A stretch of 64,000 bases of DNA, from the NCBI RefSeq assembly GCF_000215995.1, contig NC_015680.1, positions 496,001 to 560,000 of the forward strand. Direction: 5' to 3'. Positions 35,527 to 44,541 of the stretch are shown here, piece after piece; the stretch's first letter is position 1; every line of letters starts with the position of its first letter. Source of the stretch: Pyrococcus yayanosii CH1 (GTDB taxonomy: Archaea; Methanobacteriota_B; Thermococci; Thermococcales; Thermococcaceae). Made by a program: the position numbers and the translations under genes. The notes below the pieces were generated by a model. That model saw only the letters and a list, made by a program, of their open reading frames with translations, was not told the origin of the DNA and did no database searches.

Positions 35527-37006
35527 GAGCCGTTGTCAGCAACGAGAGGAGAGCTACCCCCTCCCCGACGTCTATGTCAAGCACCATCTCCCTGCGGGGC
35601 ATTCCGAAGAGCTTTAGGGCAAGGAAGACTATCAGCCCGAGAACGAGGAGGGCATCTGTGGGGGATACGTTGCCACCGAGGAGGACACCAAGGATCAAAG
35701 CCAATAGGGCTAGAACTAGGCCCGGCACGGTGTCTATGGGACCTGGACCGTGGCCGTAGCCACTCCGGAGGTAGTAGTTGACCTTGGTGAAAGAGGCGGC
35801 CGTCCCGACTGAGACACCGTAAATGGCTAACTTTTCCAAAGTCCCAACGGCTAGGATGCCTTTCACAACGCCACCAATGGATGGGCCAAAGCCCGCGATG
35901 GCAAGGCTTAGGAGGAGAACCGCTGTCAGGAGCACTGGCTCTCCCCTTGCTCCGAGGCGGGAGAGTTCTTTGCTCCGCCTGGCATCCGCAAGGGCACCTA
36001 GGGAGAGGAAGAGGCCCCCCTTGAAGATGGCGTGGGCTAGGGCATAAAGAGCAACCGCCCCCGGAAGGTTTAGGGCTATACCGAGGAGGACATATCCCAT
36101 CTGGCTAACGGTGTGGTAGGCGAGGAGCCTCTTGACGTCTGTCTGGAAGAGGGCCATAACGACACCGAATATCATAGAAGCAATCGCTATCAGTCTGAGG
36201 GCCAAGAGAAGGGCCTCTGGAATGCCCAGTGAGTACTGGAGGAGGAGCATCCCATAGATAGGTGCCTTCACGGCAAGGCCCGAGAGCACCGCGCTCACGT
36301 GGGTCTTAGCCTTAGAGTGGGTGTCGGGAAGCCAGACATGGAGGGGGAAGATTCCCGCCTTCAGGAGCAGGGATGCTAGGGCCACGGAGAGTGCAGCGAG
36401 AAGGGTCTTCGAGGGCTTGGCAACCTCCCTGATGAGCTCCGCGTTCAGGTAGCCGGTTTCTGCGTATATCACGCCAAGGGAGAATATGAAGAGATAGGAT
36501 GCCACGATGGAGAGCATAAGGTATTTAAAGGCAGCCTTTCTGGCTCCTTTTTCCGGTGAAAGGGCTATTAGGGCAAAGGACGCCACGGAAGCGAGCTCCA
36601 TGAAGATGTAGAAGTTGAAGAGGTCGAGTGATATGAACGCTCCAAGAAGGCCACCGTGCATGATGAGGAAGAGAGACAGCTCCTTCCAATCGTTTACCCT
36701 CCTGAGAGCGTAGAGGGCCGCGGCTCCGAACACAACAACTTCAGCAAGCAATAAAGGCCAGTTCAGCTCCCAAATCCCAACCTCTATACCAATGGGTTGG
36801 GGGTAGTTACCCACGATTACTCGTTCGTTCACAAAGGGGAGTATGATGAGGGGAGTTAGAGAGCCTATGGCGAAGAGAAACTTGATTTCAAGAAGTAGGG
36901 GGAATCTGAACCTCGCCCGTATCGAGCCCTCCCATTTCAGCGTTCCGAATAGATACACCAATAGGGCTGAGGTCAGGGGAAAAGCGGGAAGTAGTAGCGG
37001 GTTCAC
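35504..37006 (-). CDS. mrpD: Mrp antiporter subunit D-like (NADH dehydrogenase ND2/ND4-type proton channel)
   Basis: 500 residues, about 14 membrane helices. It has the antiporter-like core of complex I subunits: LPDTHSKAKTHVSAVLSGLAVKAPIYGM with the conserved Lys, FQTDVKRLLAYHTVSQMGYVLLG, and HAIFKGGLFLSLG. It moves H+ or Na+ within the Mrp complex. Last gene of the operon; it overlaps mrpC by 4 bp. Confidence 0.88.
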   Translation of the reverse strand: MNPLLLPAFPLTSALLVYLFGTLKWEGSIRARFRFPLLLEIKFLFAIGSLTPLIILPFVNERVIVGNYPQPIGIEVGIWELNWPLLLAEVVVFGAAALYALRRVNDWKELSLFLIMHGGLLGAFISLDLFNFYIFMELASVASFALIALSPEKGARKAAFKYLMLSIVASYLFIFSLGVIYAETGYLNAELIREVAKPSKTLLAALSVALASLLLKAGIFPLHVWLPDTHSKAKTHVSAVLSGLAVKAPIYGMLLLQYSLGIPEALLLALRLIAIASMIFGVVMALFQTDVKRLLAYHTVSQMGYVLLGIALNLPGAVALYALAHAIFKGGLFLSLGALADARRSKELSRLGARGEPVLLTAVLLLSLAIAGFGPSIGGVVKGILAVGTLEKLAIYGVSVGTAASFTKVNYYLRSGYGHGPGPIDTVPGLVLALLALILGVLLGGNVSPTDALLVLGLIVFLALKLFGMPRREMVLDIDVGEGVALLSLLTTALIVLSAP

Positions 37007-37287
37007 GCCCCATCCCCCCTCATCACGAGCCCGAGTGCAAGGGCGGTAACGGCCACGTCAACCACCAGCGTCGTGAGCATAAGGACGGCGGGAAGGGGAT
37101 CAACTGGAGTTCCAAATTCCTTGAGGGGAGGGAAGCTCCCCTTCTCTGCTCCTATGGCCACGAAAAAGAGGACTATCCCGAGAGACATCACATTAAGGGA
37201 GAGGATTTGCTTTAGCCTGTCCCTGTTGATGATTATTCCGGCAAGTCCAATCGTCATAACAAGTATGGCTATCTTCATCATTTTCAA
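37003..37287 (-). CDS. mrpC: Mrp antiporter subunit C (NuoK/ND4L-like)
   Basis: 94 residues, three membrane helices. RLKQILSLNVMSLGIVLFFVAIG and DPLPAVLMLTTLVVDVAVTALALGL match MnhC/NuoK, including the acid in the last helix region. Overlaps mrpB and mrpD by 4 bp each (ATGA type). Confidence 0.88.
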   Translation of the reverse strand: MKMMKIAILVMTIGLAGIIINRDRLKQILSLNVMSLGIVLFFVAIGAEKGSFPPLKEFGTPVDPLPAVLMLTTLVVDVAVTALALGLVMRGDGA

Positions 37288-37667
37288 TCCCTCTCTAGGA
37301 AGGCCGTTAGGGTGTAGAAGATTAATGTGAATGCCGAACCTACCTTCACCGCGACGAGAACGTTGAAAGGAACAACGTAGTAATTGGAGGGGGGAAGTGA
37401 GAGGGCGACAACAAAGAGAAGGAGAGTCACGACAGCTAGCCCAAAGGCACTCTCGAAGGTTCCGACGACCTTCTTCCTGAACCTCTTCCTGACCTTTTTG
37501 TAACCATGGGACGTTATTAAGAGGACTACAGCCACTGCAAGCACCACGCCGGCCTGGAATCCTCCACCAGGGGCGTCTGTACTATAAAGCATGAGGTATA
37601 TTGCATAGGTCACGAGGAAGGGGCTGACGAGCTTTGTTGTGGTTCTGGCAACTATGCTCATCTTCAC
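37284..37667 (-). CDS. mrpB: Mrp antiporter subunit B
   Basis: 127 residues, four membrane helices. VSPFLVTYAIYLMLYSTDAPGGGFQAGVVLAVAVVL is the hallmark of MnhB (APGGGFQAG). Overlaps its neighbours by 4 bp. Confidence 0.9.
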   Translation of the reverse strand: MKMSIVARTTTKLVSPFLVTYAIYLMLYSTDAPGGGFQAGVVLAVAVVLLITSHGYKKVRKRFRKKVVGTFESAFGLAVVTLLLFVVALSLPPSNYYVVPFNVLVAVKVGSAFTLIFYTLTAFLERD

Positions 37668-38125
37668 CTCCTACCACCTCCAAGAACGGCGGAGAAGCCT
37701 AGGGACGCTGCAAAGAGTAACAAAGCCTCGCCGACGCTGTCGTAGAGCCTCCAGCTGGCGAGTATCTCTGTAACTAGGTTGTTCATTCTCCAATTGACGA
37801 GATAATAGGCATAGCTCCCCCCCGGCGCCACCCTGTATTCAAGGGTTAAGAGGAAGAGACAGAGGGGAATCACAGCTAAGGCTAGGAAGAGCCTGAGGCC
37901 TCCTTCTTCTCTGACTGACTCGTGGGCAAAGATGAATAGGCCTATCACGAGGGCGCCGACCACTATGGCTGAGAGGGCCACGTCAGGGGCCCGTAGGAGT
38001 ATTAGGAGGAGTATGAAGGAAAGGCCTGCGAGGGAGTATGCCACGAGGGCAGGTAGGATCTTGCTATGGAGGATGACGAAAAGGGCTAGGAGGATTAACG
38101 TGCCTTCAAGGATTGTCCCAAGCAT
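37664..38125 (-). CDS. MbhD/MbhE-like subunit (equivalent to the C-terminus of MrpA)
   Basis: 153 residues from the ATG at 38125, which has GAGGTGG seven bases upstream. The N-terminal half (SLAGLSFILLLILLRAPDVALSAIVVGAL) is a DUF4040/MbhD domain; the C-terminal half (MNNLVTEILASWRLYDSVGEALLLF) resembles MbhE. In bacteria these are the tail of the large MrpA subunit; here they form a short separate protein. Overlaps mrpG by 20 bp. Confidence 0.8.
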   Translation of the reverse strand: MLGTILEGTLILLALFVILHSKILPALVAYSLAGLSFILLLILLRAPDVALSAIVVGALVIGLFIFAHESVREEGGLRLFLALAVIPLCLFLLTLEYRVAPGGSYAYYLVNWRMNNLVTEILASWRLYDSVGEALLLFAASLGFSAVLGGGRR

Positions 38126-38420
38126 ACATGTCCACCTCAACCTTCGGCTTAACACCGTATCTATAGGCCCCCTTTGCTATTGCATGGCTGATCATGGGGT
38201 TTATCATGGCGATGAACATGAGAAGGATTAATAGCTTCGCCTTCACAATTATCGGAGCGTCCGCCATGAGCGCGAGCCCAAAGACTATGCCCATCGCCCC
38301 TCCAGTGTCGCACTTCGTGGCCGCGTGGAGCCTCGTGTATACATCAGGGAACCTTATCACTCCGAGTGCCCCGAAGAACATCATTGAGTATCCAAAGAGT
38401 AGGAAGATAATCTCAAGCAC
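38106..38420 (-). CDS. mrpG: Mrp antiporter subunit G
   Basis: 104 residues, three membrane helices, with GALGVIRFPDVYTRLHAATKCDTGGAMGI, the diagnostic MnhG block (FPDVYTRLHA). Overlaps mrpF by 8 bp. Confidence 0.92.
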   Translation of the reverse strand: MLEIIFLLFGYSMMFFGALGVIRFPDVYTRLHAATKCDTGGAMGIVFGLALMADAPIIVKAKLLILLMFIAMINPMISHAIAKGAYRYGVKPKVEVDMYAWDNP

Positions 38421-38685
38421 GCCTACCCCTCCTCTCTAGGTATTTTGCAAGGAGAAGCCCGCTAACGGAGTTCACCATGAGCAGGACTATTGCGGCGTCT
38501 ATGAGGTACCATTCCTCCCATAGGACTGCGAGAACCGCTGTCATAACAACTACCTTTGTCGTAACGGTGTTGAGGCCAACCACCCTGTCGGGAAGCGTCG
38601 GGCCAACCATAACTCTATAAGTTGCCATGATTGTCGTCAGGAGGAGAAACCAGATTCCAGCTACCAGAATACCTTCTTGAGCCAT
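38413..38685 (-). CDS. mrpF: Mrp antiporter subunit F
   Basis: 90 residues, three membrane helices, with RVMVGPTLPDRVVGLNTV and WYLIDAAIVLLMVNSVSGLLLAKYL typical of MnhF (GPTLPDRVVALD). Overlaps mrpE by 25 bp. Confidence 0.92.
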   Translation of the reverse strand: MAQEGILVAGIWFLLLTTIMATYRVMVGPTLPDRVVGLNTVTTKVVVMTAVLAVLWEEWYLIDAAIVLLMVNSVSGLLLAKYLERRGRRA

Positions 38686-39266
38686 TCCTCCACGTCCCCC
38701 TTGATTATTTCTCCAGCCTTGTCAGGATTCAGGGTCTGAACATCTATCCAGTGGACGTAGAGGTATGTACCATCGAGCTTCTTCACCACGTCGAGCGTTA
38801 GGGTGCCCGGTGTCAGGGTTATGGAGTTCGCCAGTATAGTCACGCCAGTGTCGGAGTGGAGGTCGGTCTTAATCTTCACTATGCCCGGCCTTATGTCTCC
38901 GAGGAGGGCATGCTTGGCAACTTTTATGTTGCTCTCTAACAGGCGGAAGGCCATTATGATGAAGTACTGGGGGAGGTAGAGCAGGGCGAAGTATAGGAGC
39001 TTACCCACTAGGTGCTTGGAGTGCCTTATGTCATCAGTCAGGAAGTCCCGCATGAAGTATGCCACAATGCCCGTAGCGGGGAGGCCGAGGGCTAGGCCCT
39101 GAAGCGTGAGGTCGCTCGTTATGATGAGCCAGAAGACCATGAGGACTATCCAAGTTATCGCGAAGCGCTCCCAATCCGGCAACTTTTGGCTCTCGTAAAG
39201 TTCGTAGGTGAAGCGCTTTCTTACCTCCTCGATCCTTGACCTCAGGTAGAGAGGGACTCGGGTCAT
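38661..39266 (-). CDS. mrpE: Mrp antiporter subunit E
   Basis: 201 residues: a cytosolic N-terminal tail, two or three membrane helices, and a soluble C-terminal part with DLHSDTGVTILANSITLTPGTLTLDV, diagnostic of MnhE (NSITLTPGT). First gene of the Mrp operon; upstream is the Sir2 gene with 22 bp between its stop and this start, so readthrough from sir2 is possible. Confidence 0.92.
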   Translation of the reverse strand: MTRVPLYLRSRIEEVRKRFTYELYESQKLPDWERFAITWIVLMVFWLIITSDLTLQGLALGLPATGIVAYFMRDFLTDDIRHSKHLVGKLLYFALLYLPQYFIIMAFRLLESNIKVAKHALLGDIRPGIVKIKTDLHSDTGVTILANSITLTPGTLTLDVVKKLDGTYLYVHWIDVQTLNPDKAGEIIKGDVEEWLKKVFW

Positions 39267-39288
39267 GGAGCGTTTTCCCCCTTGTACT

Positions 39289-40041
39289 CTAGTCTAAAAT
39301 CTTCTTAACTTCCTCGAGCAGAGTTCCCATGACTTCTCCCGCCTTCCCTCTCAAGAATATATCGGCTATCGGTGTTAGGGCACTCTCTTCCACGTTGATC
39401 TCTATCACGATGCCGCCGTTCTCTTTGACGATGTAAGGTATGTAGGCGGCCGGATATACGAGGCCGCTCGTCCCTATGACGAGGATGAGGTCAGCTCTCC
39501 TCGCGAGCTTAAAGGCCTCGCTCAGCTCCTCTTCTGGCAGCGGCTCGCCGAACCAGACGACGTCAGGCCTCAGGAGTGAACCACAGTTGGGACACTTTGG
39601 CAACTCCTCCCTCAGGAACTCCTCTAGGCTACAACTCTCCTTTAAGTTTTCTCGGTAGTCGCAGGAGGTGCACCTGACGCGAAATATGTTGCCGTGGAGC
39701 TCGATGAGGTTCTTTGTGCCGGCCTCCCTGTGAAGGTCATCAACGTTCTGTGTTATCACAGCCTTCAAAATGCCCATCTCTTCGAGCTTCGCCAACGCGT
39801 AATGTGCCCTGTTGGGCCTTGCCTTCGCTATGAGTTTCATTCTCCATTTGTAAAAGTCCCACACGAGTCGAGGATTTCTGGAGAACGCTTCAGGCGTTGC
39901 CAGCTCCTCCGGTCGGTACCGCATCCAAAGGCCATCCTTACCCCTGAACGTAGGCACCCCGCTCTCGGCGCTTATTCCCGCTCCCGTGAAAGCTATCGCG
40001 AACTTCGAACGGGCAAGAAGTTTCGCGGCTTCGGCCATCAT
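39289..40041 (-). CDS. Sir2-family NAD-dependent protein deacylase
   Basis: 250 residues. [21 protein letters not shown] (about 19-39) binds [15 protein letters not shown] contains the catalytic His. Zinc site CTSC and [15 protein letters not shown] is conserved near the end. The [11 protein letters not shown] stretch is like class III sirtuins, which also remove acyl groups (desuccinylation needs Tyr and Arg, here YRPEE near 42). Two tandem ATG codons at the start. Confidence 0.93.
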   Translation of the reverse strand: MMAEAAKLLARSKFAIAFTGAGISAESGVPTFRGKDGLWMRYRPEELATPEAFSRNPRLVWDFYKWRMKLIAKARPNRAHYALAKLEEMGILKAVITQNVDDLHREAGTKNLIELHGNIFRVRCTSCDYRENLKESCSLEEFLREELPKCPNCGSLLRPDVVWFGEPLPEEELSEAFKLARRADLILVIGTSGLVYPAAYIPYIVKENGGIVIEINVEESALTPIADIFLRGKAGEVMGTLLEEVKKILD

Positions 40042-40081
40042 CGAAAAAAGTTTGGCCGGAACGCCTTAAAAACGCTTCCTA

Positions 40082-40924
40082 TCAGCGGCTCACGATGTAA
40101 TTCACGCCGGCGGCAGCAAAGACGAGGACCTCGATGACCTTGTACGCATCCTCAACGCTCTCCGCCCTAAAGGCAACGGTCTTGCCATCCACCCTTTCTA
40201 CAAAGGGTAGCAGCTCGGCAACTTCGGCGTGAGCGCTGTTGAGGAATCTCACCCTGACGTTCATCGGCTTCTTCACTTCGAGAGGTCTGAGCTCTCCCCT
40301 CTCAAGCTTCCTGATGGCCCTTCCAATGGCTTCTCTAATCGAGGCCTCTATCCTCGGCAGGGAGGGGCTTATGGCGGAATACCTGCCCGATGCCCTTTTA
40401 AGGGGAACGAACTCTACCCAGGGAGTCATCTCGGCATCCTTCTGCAGGGCCTCGTCGCCGGCAAGGACACCAAGAGGAATCCCCCACTCGCCGAGGAGCA
40501 TCGCATTCATGAGGAACTCGCTGACCTCAATCCCGTTGATCTCTATCCTGTCAATCGTGGCCCCACTGTAGGTGTGGTCGAAGGTGGCATAAGCAGTCCC
40601 GGCCTTGGCGTGATAGCCAATGAAAAGAGCCATGTCGCTTCCCTTGGCGAAGGCCACCATGCTGAGGGGCCTCGGGAAGCCGCGGACGAGCTCCACGTAC
40701 TCGGGCATTTCTTCGGGGACGACGTTCACCATTGGACCGTGGCTGTCCGCTATAACAATCTCGTCGAAACCGTTCTCGTGGAGGGCATCTGCAGTCGCCT
40801 TAACGAGTCTCGTGGCTATCTTTCTGGCCTCGTTGTAAAGGGTTCCTTTCACGAGGAGGTGCTCCCTGCTGACGACGTAGGGGAGCCCCTCAAGGTCAAC
40901 GGAGATAAACGCCCTCACGGCCAT
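40082..40924 (-). CDS. M55 family D-aminopeptidase (DppA-like)
   Basis: 280 residues. Zinc-ligand motifs SVDLEGLP (N-terminus), ADSHGPM (about 60), GYHAKAGT (about 103) and HTYSGATI are those of M55 peptidases such as Bacillus DppA, which cleaves D-amino-acid peptides. Cytosolic, no signal peptide. ATG at 40924 directly after TGGTG. Confidence 0.85.
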   Translation of the reverse strand: MAVRAFISVDLEGLPYVVSREHLLVKGTLYNEARKIATRLVKATADALHENGFDEIVIADSHGPMVNVVPEEMPEYVELVRGFPRPLSMVAFAKGSDMALFIGYHAKAGTAYATFDHTYSGATIDRIEINGIEVSEFLMNAMLLGEWGIPLGVLAGDEALQKDAEMTPWVEFVPLKRASGRYSAISPSLPRIEASIREAIGRAIRKLERGELRPLEVKKPMNVRVRFLNSAHAEVAELLPFVERVDGKTVAFRAESVEDAYKVIEVLVFAAAGVNYIVSR

Positions 40925-41016
40925 CACCAGACATTAATCAAAACGCTTTCATAAAAATTTTACCATAACCCTCGGTTTTTTAAGCCCTTGGGAGCACTTT
41001 AATTTGGTGAAACAAG

Positions 41017-41436
41017 ATGCACGAGTGGGCCCTTGCCGATGCCATTGTAAGGACTGTGCTGGAGTATGCTGGAAAAGAAGGTGCTAGCAAGGTGCTAGCC
41101 ATTAGGGTGGTCCTCGGGGAGCTCCAAGACGTAAACGCCGAGGTCGTGGCCTTTGCGATGAGGGAACTCATGAAGGGGACTATCGCAGAGGGAGCCGAGA
41201 TAATCTTTGAGGAGGAAGAGGCAATCTTTAGGTGCCGCAACTGTGGCCACGTTTGGAAGCTCAAGGAGGTTAAGAACCGCCTCGACGAGCGCATCAGGGA
41301 GGACATCCATTTCATCCCGGAGGTCGTCCATGCCTTCCTTGCCTGTCCGAAATGCGGCAGCCACGACTTCGAGGTCGTCAAGGGAAGGGGAGTTTATATA
41401 GCGGGGATAAAAGTTGAGAAGGAGGGAGGGGCATGA
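41017..41436 (+). CDS. hypA: hydrogenase nickel insertion protein HypA
   Basis: 139 residues. N-terminal MHEWALADAIV has the nickel-binding His2 (MHE). Zinc finger CRNC at about 73 and CPKC at about 110. The longer zinc loop (about 33 residues between pairs) is typical of Thermococcales HypA. Coupled to hypB by ATGA overlap. Confidence 0.95.
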   Translation: MHEWALADAIVRTVLEYAGKEGASKVLAIRVVLGELQDVNAEVVAFAMRELMKGTIAEGAEIIFEEEEAIFRCRNCGHVWKLKEVKNRLDERIREDIHFIPEVVHAFLACPKCGSHDFEVVKGRGVYIAGIKVEKEGGA

Positions 41437-42158
41437 TAGATCCGAGGACCTCCGCCATAGAGGCTCGCCTTGAGAAGGTCAACCGCATAATACCCATCGT
41501 GAGTGGAAAAGGTGGGGTTGGGAAGTCGCTCATCTCGACGACGCTCGCCCTAATCTTGGCCGAGAAGGGCCACAGGGTTGGTCTGCTCGACCTCGACTTC
41601 CACGGAGCGAGCGATCATGTGATTCTTGGCTTCGAGCCGAAAGAGTTCCCCGAGGAGGACAGAGGAGTCGTCCCGGCCACGGTTCATGGCGTAAAGTTCA
41701 TGACAATCGCCTATTACACGGAGGACAGACCCACGCCCCTGAGGGGTGTGGAGGTAAGCGACGCCCTGATAGAGCTCCTTACAATAACGCGCTGGGACGA
41801 GCTGGATTACCTCATACTAGATATGCCGCCCGGCATGGGCGACCAGTTCCTCGATGTCCTGAGGTTCCTCAAGAGGGGCGAGTTCTTAGTTGTGGCAACC
41901 CCTTCGAAGCTGGCCCTCAACGTCGTCAGGAAGCTCATTGAGCTCCTGAAGGAGGAGGGCCACAAGGTTCTTGGAATCGTTGAGAACATGAAGCTGGATG
42001 AGGAAAGGGACGTGGAGGAGCTGGCGAGGGAGGTGGGCGTTCCTTACCTCGCGGGCATACCATTCTACGGGGACCTTGAAGAGAAGATAGGGAAGCCAGA
42101 GGAGCTCCTTAAGACGGAGTTTGCCGAGAGAATTAGGAAGCTCGCCGAGAGGCTCTAA
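41433..42158 (+). CDS. hypB: MinD/Mrp-type ATPase acting as archaeal HypB
   Basis: 241 residues. Deviant Walker A VSGKGGVGKSLIST near 23, then DLDFHGASDH and LILDMPPGMGDQFLDV, of the MinD/Mrp/NBP35 ATPase group. In Thermococcus kodakarensis the hypA-linked ATPase of this kind is the HypB that helps HypA insert nickel, replacing the GTPase used by bacteria. The overlap with hypA supports the same role here. Confidence 0.88.
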   Translation: MIDPRTSAIEARLEKVNRIIPIVSGKGGVGKSLISTTLALILAEKGHRVGLLDLDFHGASDHVILGFEPKEFPEEDRGVVPATVHGVKFMTIAYYTEDRPTPLRGVEVSDALIELLTITRWDELDYLILDMPPGMGDQFLDVLRFLKRGEFLVVATPSKLALNVVRKLIELLKEEGHKVLGIVENMKLDEERDVEELAREVGVPYLAGIPFYGDLEEKIGKPEELLKTEFAERIRKLAERL

Positions 42159-42235
42159 GGAGACCGGTAGAGCTCTTTTTGCTGCAATTTTTAACTTTTT
42201 CCCGACGCCTGATGAAGCTCTCAAACCTTGATTTG

Positions 42236-42973
42236 TTATGGGTTAGCGGTCAATATCCACAGGCCAAGGAGCACCAAGAGAAAGCCCGATAAGAGGGAGA
42301 GCTCCCGCGAATGCTTTACCATCGCCCTTGAAAAGGCCTTGCTCTCGCTTAAGCTTCCCATCGCGAAGAGTATCACGAAGAGCGGAAGGACAAAGATGAT
42401 GTTGTAGAGGGCCAAGAGGAGGTACGCCAGGGCTCCGCTCTTGGATATTATCGCAGCGTAAACGACGTATGGCCCCATGGAGCATGGCAAGAGAGTCGTG
42501 GAGACTGCGAAGCCGAGGAGCAGGGCACCCGCTACAGTTGCCTCTGTGGAGAAGGCCAGCTTTCTGAGCTTACCCTTCCCGACAACGCGGGACTTCTCGA
42601 AGAGGCCTGTAACTGCTGTGTAAAGGCCAAAGGCCATTGCAAGGTAACCCGCCCACACCGTTGGTATCTTGCCGGCGAGGATGACGAGGCCAACACCGAG
42701 GGTGTAGTAGGAGATGTAAACGGCCATTATGAAGAGCAGACCCACGAGGTAAACTTTCCCTTTTGGCAGGCCCTTGACGGAGAGGGCTATGAGAAATATC
42801 GTGTAAACGACGAAGGTGCAGGGGTTCACGGAGTCCGTGAGGGCAAGGGCAAGGAACTGGGGAATGAAACTAATCATTCCTAGAGCGCTGAGAGTGAGGG
42901 AGCTGAGGCCAAAGGATAACGCGAGGATCAGGAGGAGATACTTAAGCTCGGGCTTCTTTAGGAGCTCTCTCAT
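42236..42973 (-). CDS. CcdA/DsbD-type thiol-disulfide membrane protein
   Basis: 245 residues, seven to eight membrane segments. LTDSVNPCTFVVYTIFL and FAVSTTLLPCSMGPYVVYA carry the two Cys-Pro or Pro-Cys sites of the CcdA/DsbD fold, which carries reducing equivalents across the membrane. It may support disulfide chemistry or Fe/Ni enzyme maturation given its place in the hyp cluster. Divergent from hycI over a shared region with SurR-type sites. Confidence 0.82.
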   Translation of the reverse strand: MRELLKKPELKYLLLILALSFGLSSLTLSALGMISFIPQFLALALTDSVNPCTFVVYTIFLIALSVKGLPKGKVYLVGLLFIMAVYISYYTLGVGLVILAGKIPTVWAGYLAMAFGLYTAVTGLFEKSRVVGKGKLRKLAFSTEATVAGALLLGFAVSTTLLPCSMGPYVVYAAIISKSGALAYLLLALYNIIFVLPLFVILFAMGSLSESKAFSRAMVKHSRELSLLSGFLLVLLGLWILTANP

Positions 42974-43028
42974 TGGGGTTCCCAGAAATGGTTCGAAGCG
43001 TTGTTTTTTAGCCCTTTCTCAATGGAAG

Positions 43029-43045
43029 GTTTTGAACCGGAAGTT
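43029..43045 (+). promoter_or_regulatory. SurR consensus site in the ccdA-like/hycI divergent region
   Basis: GTTTTGAACCGGAAGTT is an exact match to GTTn3AACn5GTT, the published SurR consensus of Pyrococcus furiosus. It sits upstream of the TATA regions of both flanking genes (minus-strand GGGCTAAAAAAC near 43010; plus-strand AATTTTTAAG near 43110), where SurR acts as activator of hydrogenase genes. Confidence 0.6.
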
Positions 43046-43096
43046 GAAGAATTTGACACCCCAGGACTCCCTGTTGAGATGGTAGGTAAACCCGAG

Positions 43097-43105
43097 GTTT
43101 GAAAC
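43097..43105 (+). promoter_or_regulatory. second SurR half-site before hycI
   Basis: GTTTGAAAC fits GTTn3AAC and lies just upstream of the hycI TATA-like AATTTTTAAG. The trailing GTT of the full consensus is absent. Confidence 0.45.
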
Positions 43106-43151
43106 TCCCCAATTTTTAAGCTCCCCCATAATAACTTCCCTGGGGATTAAG

Positions 43152-43652
43152 ATGCGTGAGGACCGAGAGATGGAACTCTGGGAGCTCCTTCGGAATGCGG
43201 GTCGGGTAGTTATCTGTGGCATGGGAAACGAGATGAGGGGCGATGACGCCTTCGGACTCCTCGTCGTGGAAAAGCTAAGGGAGCTTGTGAAAAGTCGAGA
43301 TATTCTCATACTCAACTGCGGAGAAGTTCCCGAGAGCTACACGGGAAAAATAGCTTCCTTCAAGCCTGACCTAGTCGTCTTCGTGGACGCCGTTGAGTTC
43401 GGGGGGAGGCATGGAGATATGATAGTGGCAGACCCGGAGGATACTATAGGGGAAGCCATCTCAACTCACGGCCTGCCCCTGCGGTTCCTCGTCCAATACC
43501 TGAAGGAGAGGACGGGAGCTCGTTTCATCCTCATAGGGTGCCAGCCCCGTTTTCTTGGCCTCTTCGAGGAGCCGAGCGATGTGATAAGGGAAAGGGCCGA
43601 GCAGCTCGCGAGGGCGCTTGCGGGGGCACTAGGGGGCAGATCCGATGATTAG
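43152..43652 (+). CDS. hycI: hydrogenase maturation endopeptidase (HycI/HyaD family)
   Basis: 166 residues. GMGNEMRGDDAFG (about 24) has the first Ni-binding acid, VVFVDAVEFGG the second, and STHGLPL the His. It clips the C-terminal extension of the NiFe large subunit after metal insertion. ATG at 43152 (a second at 43170). Overlaps the next gene by 8 bp. Confidence 0.9.
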   Translation: MREDREMELWELLRNAGRVVICGMGNEMRGDDAFGLLVVEKLRELVKSRDILILNCGEVPESYTGKIASFKPDLVVFVDAVEFGGRHGDMIVADPEDTIGEAISTHGLPLRFLVQYLKERTGARFILIGCQPRFLGLFEEPSDVIRERAEQLARALAGALGGRSDD

Positions 43653-44541
43653 GATTAGGGAGGCCGAGCTCTGGGACTGTGCCAAAATAGTGGACGTATA
43701 TATTTCGAACGAAGATGTAAGGAGCTCGTCTTCCCTTGAAGCCTACCTCCGTGTCGGCCCGTGGGCGAGGGTAGAAACGTGTGCCATCCATCTCAACAAC
43801 CTCAAGCTTCACGGCGGTTTGGCCCTCGTGGCTGAGCTCGATGGGCGCGTGGTTGGAGAAGCAGAGCTCCTCTTCAGCGAGGAACCTTGGAAGGGGCGAA
43901 TTATGAGGACAGCTCATCTCAGCGTCATAGAAGTCGCGAAGAAATATCAGGGCAGAGGAATCGGCAGAGCGCTCGTTGAGCACCTGATAGAGAAGGCACA
44001 GGAGCTGGGATACGAGATCATGACGGTCACGCCCGAAAAGGGTGCCATCGGCTTCTATAAGCGGCTTGGCTTTGAGGAGGAACTATACAGGGGTGTACTC
44101 GTGGACATCCCGACGAGGCCCGGGAGAGCTCCGACCGTCGAGACCATGGAGCCCAGTTGGACCGGGTTGAAGGAACTTCCCATGGTTCTCGGCCAGTTCC
44201 AGAGCTCTTACAACCACTGGTTTTCGGAGTTCGTCGACAGAATCGCGGACATAGATCTGATGGTGTATTTTGAGAGCGGGAAGGTCGGAAACTCTTTCTA
44301 TGTGTTCGAGGGTAGCTATACCGACGAGAACGCCGTGACGGCCTACGCTTGGGGAGGAAACACTCTCGAAGTCCTTGAAGGGTTGCTGGCGCTCGCGTGG
44401 GAGAGGGGTTTTAGAACCGTAAGGACGACCGTTGAAAAGGTATTTATGATGAACATCTTAAACTTGGGAGCCGAAATCCTCGGGGAGGTCAACATACTGG
44501 TAAGACCGCTTGGGGAGCCGCTGTGGATTAGAGGGGGCTGA
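43645..44541 (+). CDS. GNAT family N-acetyltransferase
   Basis: 298 residues. The acetyl-CoA site is [22 protein letters not shown] (about 97-118), followed by IGFYKRLGF. The C-terminal 130 residues look like a second, more degenerate acyltransferase lobe. Substrate unknown. Overlaps hycI by 8 bp, so it is expressed with the hydrogenase protease. Its 3' end overlaps mobA by 14 bp. Confidence 0.8.
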   Translation: MIRIREAELWDCAKIVDVYISNEDVRSSSSLEAYLRVGPWARVETCAIHLNNLKLHGGLALVAELDGRVVGEAELLFSEEPWKGRIMRTAHLSVIEVAKKYQGRGIGRALVEHLIEKAQELGYEIMTVTPEKGAIGFYKRLGFEEELYRGVLVDIPTRPGRAPTVETMEPSWTGLKELPMVLGQFQSSYNHWFSEFVDRIADIDLMVYFESGKVGNSFYVFEGSYTDENAVTAYAWGGNTLEVLEGLLALAWERGFRTVRTTVEKVFMMNILNLGAEILGEVNILVRPLGEPLWIRGG

